Shown here: positions 61,251 through 64,000 of the stretch, one piece after another
Layout: the number at the start of each line of letters is the position of its first letter
How positions within the stretch are numbered: the stretch's first letter is position 1
From: Strigamia acuminata
Lineage: Eukaryota > Arthropoda > Chilopoda > Geophilomorpha > Linotaeniidae
Length of the DNA stretch: 64,000 bases
Direction of reading: 5' to 3'
Assembly: GCA_949358305.1 (NCBI GenBank)
Contig: OX442314.1
Span: 42,788,581-42,852,580, forward strand
The notes under the pieces: model-generated
Database searches by the model: none
Seen by the model: the letters and a program-made list of their open reading frames with translations, nothing else
Told to the model about the DNA's origin: nothing
Program-made: the position numbers and the translations under genes

Positions 61251-61303
61251 GCTTGCTCACTTCTGATTGCATCATTGAGACGACATCACCTCTTATAAGA
61301 ACA
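61251..61303. promoter_or_regulatory. Divergent promoter region between penton and ATPase genes
   Basis: The only 53 bp between two outward-facing ATGs. It holds the palindromic TATA-like CTTATAAG at 61292-61299. For the penton side this sits 42 nt or more from the ATG, a plausible TATA box. For the ATPase it is too close to the ATG, so that start must be served otherwise. Inference from position only. Confidence 0.4.
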
Positions 61304-61903
61304 ATGTTTCATCATCCATTTACTGCTATTATTTCTGGAAGTTCGGGAACGGGCAAAACGGAGATTTGTAAGAAAATTATCCAAAATGCGAGTAAAATGA
61401 TTGATCCACCCCCACAAATTATTTGCTGGTTTTATTCAATATGGCAACCGTGGTATTTGCAATTTCCCAATGTGCAGTTCCATGAAGGATTACCCAATCT
61501 AAAGAGTTTGGATTCATCAACGAGAAAGCTTTTCGTCATTGACGACCAAATGGAAAATTTAAATGAAGAGATTGGGTTATTGTGGACTAAATATTCGCAC
61601 CATACGAGCACTAGTGTATTTTATTTGTGTCAAAACATATTTCATCAAAGCAAATATCAACGAACTTTATCATTAAATAGCCACTATTTAATCCTTTTTC
61701 GAAATCCAAGAGATATGAATCAAATCGCAAAAGTAGGAAGTCAAATGTTCCCACAGCGAAGTAAATTTTTCATGTCAGCATTTAACGATGCAACAGCGAA
61801 AAGTTTTGGATATTTATTAATTGATTTGAAACCGGATACACCTCACGAACAAAGAGTGAAGACTAATATATTTCCGGATGAATATACTATAGTTTACATT
61901 TAG
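61304..61903 (+). CDS. ATP: FtsK/HerA-superfamily DNA-packaging ATPase (Polinton ATP)
   Basis: 199 residues from ATG 61304. The open frame extends 17 codons upstream without another ATG. Walker A is GSSGTGKT at residues 12-19, Walker B LFVIDD at 76-81, and the polar Gln/Asn after the next strand (YLCQN, Gln110) fits the family's sensor position. Length and N-terminal HPFTAIISG fit Polinton packaging ATPases, which are thought to pump DNA into the capsid. The next ORF starts 9 nt after its stop. No damage is seen. Confidence 0.94.
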   Translation: MFHHPFTAIISGSSGTGKTEICKKIIQNASKMIDPPPQIICWFYSIWQPWYLQFPNVQFHEGLPNLKSLDSSTRKLFVIDDQMENLNEEIGLLWTKYSHHTSTSVFYLCQNIFHQSKYQRTLSLNSHYLILFRNPRDMNQIAKVGSQMFPQRSKFFMSAFNDATAKSFGYLLIDLKPDTPHEQRVKTNIFPDEYTIVYI

Positions 61904-61912
61904 GTTCCACAA

Positions 61913-62248
61913 ATGAAACGAATAAGACGTCACGCTAATGTGCTCCGAGCCATTCCCGATTTAAATAAGAGGCAAATCAAGGATTTTCTCAAACATTCTA
62001 ACGATGATTTCTGTAAAACCATCTGTGAAATTTGTTTAAATGTTATAAAAGGTACAATTAAGTTAAAACCAAATCAGAAACAATCACTTCATCGAAGGAG
62101 AAGGTTATTACGTAAATTAGCCACTCCTACATCCTCAATCACACAAAGACGGAACTTGGTCATTCAGACTGGTGGATTTTTACCGCAACTATTAGCGCCA
62201 ATTATTGGAGCATTAGTAGGTAAACTAATTGGTAAACGAAATGGCTAG
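61913..62248 (+). CDS. Small basic Polinton protein with hydrophobic C-terminus
   Basis: 111 residues. A Lys/Arg-rich body contains DDFCKTICEICLNVIKG (residues 31-47) and a basic RRRRLLRK block. The C-terminus, TGGFLPQLLAPIIGALVGKLIG, has the glycine-rich hydrophobic character of a membrane-active or amphipathic helix. Proteins of this pattern accompany the Polinton ATPase and integrase; I recognise the family but know no proven function. The GGF may be a processing point for the element's protease, but it does not fit the adenain consensus exactly. It overlaps the next gene by 8 nt (ATGGCTAG). Confidence 0.65.
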   Translation: MKRIRRHANVLRAIPDLNKRQIKDFLKHSNDDFCKTICEICLNVIKGTIKLKPNQKQSLHRRRRLLRKLATPTSSITQRRNLVIQTGGFLPQLLAPIIGALVGKLIGKRNG

Positions 62249-63128
62249 GAAAATGGTTTTAGTACCGCAGGAAATGATGTCATCTTTACAATACTCAAAA
62301 CAGAGCTATGATGATATTGACCCGCAATATCAAAAATTGCAAAAGATAGAAGCATCAATACAGGAAATTTTCAATGATGCAAACTTGAATGATGAAATGA
62401 AAGCTAAACTAATATCGACACTTCAATCACAATTTGGAAACTTCAAACAGAAGCTAATGAAACAATTAAATGCACCAAAAACTGTTACTATATCACCTCC
62501 ACCTCCAGCTCAATCCCCATCTTCACCTCAATCACCACCAATTGCTTCGCACTTATCCACATCTCAATCGCCATTTGTTCTTCAACCATTGGATAAAATA
62601 ATGTTGAATAAAATGTCAAAAGATCAAAAGAAACAAGCTATTGCACTGATGGAAGTTATGAATTTGAATCCGAGGTTGAAATGGAGTTATCTATCGGAAA
62701 TGATTATAGATGGAGTAAAAATTCCAAATACAACCAAAGCTGATCTTATAAACTATACCATAAGAAACCGCCCGAAGCAAAATGTAATTCCGATTGGTCA
62801 GTCAGAGTATATTAAAATTTTGATTGATTCAAATGTACCAAAAGAATACATTATCAACAAGAATTTAATAAAGGAATTAAATAGACCGATGAGCACTTCA
62901 ACTCCCACAATTATTAGGGACATTCATAGACAGTCATTAAGTGGAAATGATTCCATCATCAATAATCAAACACTATCAGATCAAGAGCTGTCAGACTTAG
63001 AGAACAGTTGGGCCCATTACGGATCACCAAATGCCAATTCAAGATTTCAACGAGACCGAGACGAGACTTCATTCAAATATAAAACACCAACTTCCACTTC
63101 ACAAAAAAGGAAAAAAATAAAGAAATAA
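62241..63128 (+). CDS. Polinton-associated protein with Pro-rich linker, function unknown
   Basis: 295 residues from ATG 62241; the frame is open four codons further up but only from a TTG. The N-terminus MARKMVLVPQEMM is followed by a probably helical region (residues 30-80). A Pro/Ser/Gln linker follows at about 85-112, then a domain with KKQAIALMEVM, LKWSYLSEMIIDGVKIPNTT and ADLINYTIR (about 140-190). The DG-x-x-IP-x-T motif is one I associate with proteins encoded near Polinton capsid genes; its role is unknown. The tail is polar and ends in a Lys-rich stretch that could act as a nuclear signal. ORF intact. Confidence 0.65.
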   Translation: MARKMVLVPQEMMSSLQYSKQSYDDIDPQYQKLQKIEASIQEIFNDANLNDEMKAKLISTLQSQFGNFKQKLMKQLNAPKTVTISPPPPAQSPSSPQSPPIASHLSTSQSPFVLQPLDKIMLNKMSKDQKKQAIALMEVMNLNPRLKWSYLSEMIIDGVKIPNTTKADLINYTIRNRPKQNVIPIGQSEYIKILIDSNVPKEYIINKNLIKELNRPMSTSTPTIIRDIHRQSLSGNDSIINNQTLSDQELSDLENSWAHYGSPNANSRFQRDRDETSFKYKTPTSTSQKRKKIKK

Positions 63129-63129
63129 A
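63116..63129 (+). promoter_or_regulatory. Paired AATAAA polyadenylation signals
   Basis: AATAAA at 63116-63121 and 63124-63129 straddle the stop codon at 63126-63128. They could end transcripts of the ATPase cluster before the integrase gene. Confidence 0.45.
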
Positions 63130-63165
63130 CAGTATATCTAGGAGCACAGAACAAAGTTAGAAAAC

Positions 63166-64000
63166 ATGACACAGCATCAATTGAAAGATATCTACTTTAA
63201 TCCGAGAGATCCTGCAGGATTTAGTAGTCGAGATAAATTGTTTCATGCTGCACGTAATCAAGGGGTCCAAGTTACCAGAAAGGAGATTCAGGATTGGTTA
63301 CAAGGATTAGATTCTTATACTTTACATAAACCAGTTCGATACAAGTTTCAACGCTCTAAAACTATTGTACCATCCATAAATTACCAATGGCAATCGGATT
63401 TGGTTGAAGTTGGAAACATAGCGAAAGAAAATGATGGAAATAGATATTTAATGACGGTCATTGATGTATTTTCACGATATGCTTATGTTGAAGCAATGCC
63501 AACAAAGTCTGCGCAACATATTATAAAGGCTTTTGAAACAATTTTAAAACGAGCCAAGACTAAACCCCTTTACCTGCAGACGGATAAGGGAAAAGAATAC
63601 TTAAACAAAGGATTTCAAGAATTTTTACAGAAACATAATATCAAACATTTTACGAGTGAAAACGATGATATTAAATGCTCACTTTGTGAAAGATTGAATC
63701 GGACCATAAAGCAGAAAATGTGGACTTATTTCACATATACCGGCAGACATCGATATATAGATCAGCTGCAAGCATTTATTGATTCATACAATCATAGCGT
63801 TCATCGAACAATAGGAATGAAACCCGTTGATGTTACGAAAGAGAAAGAACCGGCAGTGTTTTATCACTTATATGGCGATACAATAAATAAAAGACATAAG
63901 AAATTTAAGTTTAATATTGGTGATAGCGTTAGAATATCAAAATCAAAAGCGGTTTTCCGAAAGGGATATAGGGGCAGCTATTCACATCAAATTTATTATA
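63166..64000 (+). CDS. INT: Retroviral-type (rve) integrase of Polinton, C-terminus beyond the window
   Basis: Open from ATG 63166 to the last base, 278 codons without a stop. The N-terminal domain (YFNPRDPAGF, then VQVTRKEIQDWL, then YTLHKPVRYKF) is the Polinton type. The catalytic DDE core has Asp78 (WQSDLVE), Asp140 (QTDKGKEY) and Glu175 (CERLNRT), with 34 residues between the last two, plus the typical IDVFSRYAYV strand. A C-terminal SH3/chromo-like stretch starts at about residue 250 (FNIGDSVRISKSK). It would catalyse strand transfer of element ends into host DNA. It lies 37 nt after the previous stop on the same strand. No damage is seen. Confidence 0.97.
   Translation, partial: MTQHQLKDIYFNPRDPAGFSSRDKLFHAARNQGVQVTRKEIQDWLQGLDSYTLHKPVRYKFQRSKTIVPSINYQWQSDLVEVGNIAKENDGNRYLMTVIDVFSRYAYVEAMPTKSAQHIIKAFETILKRAKTKPLYLQTDKGKEYLNKGFQEFLQKHNIKHFTSENDDIKCSLCERLNRTIKQKMWTYFTYTGRHRYIDQLQAFIDSYNHSVHRTIGMKPVDVTKEKEPAVFYHLYGDTINKRHKKFKFNIGDSVRISKSKAVFRKGYRGSYSHQIYY

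Larger units (their letters stand above)
1..64000. mobile_element. Polinton/Maverick (adintovirus-like) element, both ends outside the window, interrupted by a 56.6-kb insert
   Basis: The two flanks together carry the hallmark Polinton set: retroviral-type integrase, FtsK/HerA-type ATPase, adenain-like protease, double jelly-roll MCP and penton-type minor capsid protein. Gene order and orientation are consistent across the insert: integrase, two small proteins and ATPase are on plus; penton, pVI-like protein, MCP and protease are on minus; the exonuclease-like and BIR genes are on plus. The MCP is split exactly at the insert edges, which shows that the flanks are one element. PolB and the terminal inverted repeats are not visible, so the true ends are unknown. 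The flanks are AT-rich and their ORFs intact, unlike the GC-rich insert. Confidence 0.9.

Noticed and set aside
61253-61303. ATPase start at 61253
   Set aside because: The codon is TTG; the first in-frame ATG is 61304 and gives the family-typical N-terminus.
62229-62240. Start of the Pro-rich linker protein at 62229
   Set aside because: The codon is TTG; ATG 62241 begins the typical MARKMVLVP start.
1-64000. Pure assembly chimera joining satellite to a Polinton
   Set aside because: Not formally excluded, but two random joins would not place complementary MCP halves at both edges in matching frame and orientation.

Overview
The window is eukaryotic DNA, most likely from an invertebrate animal. 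This is inferred from a Polinton/Maverick (adintovirus-like) gene set, a metazoan-type BIR domain, GTAAGT splice donors, AATAAA signals and very large satellite blocks. No bacterial operon signals, tRNA or rRNA genes were seen. The species cannot be named from the sequence.

Layout. (1) 1-2121 and 58701-64000 are the two halves of one AT-rich Polinton-type element. The left half carries a DEDD-exonuclease-like gene, a BIR gene overlapping it in another frame, an adenain-like cysteine protease, and the C-terminal third of the major capsid protein (MCP). The right half carries the N-terminal two thirds of the MCP, a basic pVI/core-like protein, the penton-type minor capsid protein, the FtsK/HerA-type packaging ATPase, a small basic protein, a Pro-rich linker protein, and a retroviral-type integrase that runs off the window. 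The integrase starts at 63166 and stays open to the last base. No protein-primed PolB is in the window; it should lie outside. (2) 2122-58700 (56,579 bp) is a satellite-like insertion that splits the MCP gene between two codons. Removing it would leave the MCP frame open, with no visible target-site duplication and no lost codon.

The insert has three head-to-tail super-units: U1 2122-23194, U2 23257-50704 and U3 50767-58700. U1/U2 and U2/U3 are joined by the same 62-bp linker, which is absent from the two outer ends. Every super-unit starts with the same L segment and ends with the same R segment. L and R share an imperfect sub-terminal inverted repeat of about 67 bp. Between them alternate (a) twelve CpG-dense arrays of 53-bp and 11-bp units, holding 35 copies of a conserved AT-rich core of about 92 bp; (b) inverted GC-rich boxes bordering each array; (c) AT-rich fold-back modules, including sixteen copies of a 1,015-bp tandem repeat with (TC)n tracts; and (d) a 1.9-kb lower-copy segment (V) with gene-like fragments and diverged inverted relatives (V').

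How the genes fit together. Integrase would insert the element, and MCP, penton and ATPase would build and fill a capsid. The adenain-like protease would mature virion proteins, and the basic proteins are probably internal virion components. The BIR and exonuclease-like proteins look like accessory host-interaction or nucleic-acid functions, which is inference. Gene packing is virus-like, with gaps of 2-9 nt and one 8-nt overlap. Because the MCP is broken while every other ORF is intact, the insertion looks recent and this copy should be capsid-defective. Nearly all open frames inside 2122-58700 are by-products of repeated low-complexity DNA and are not annotated as genes.
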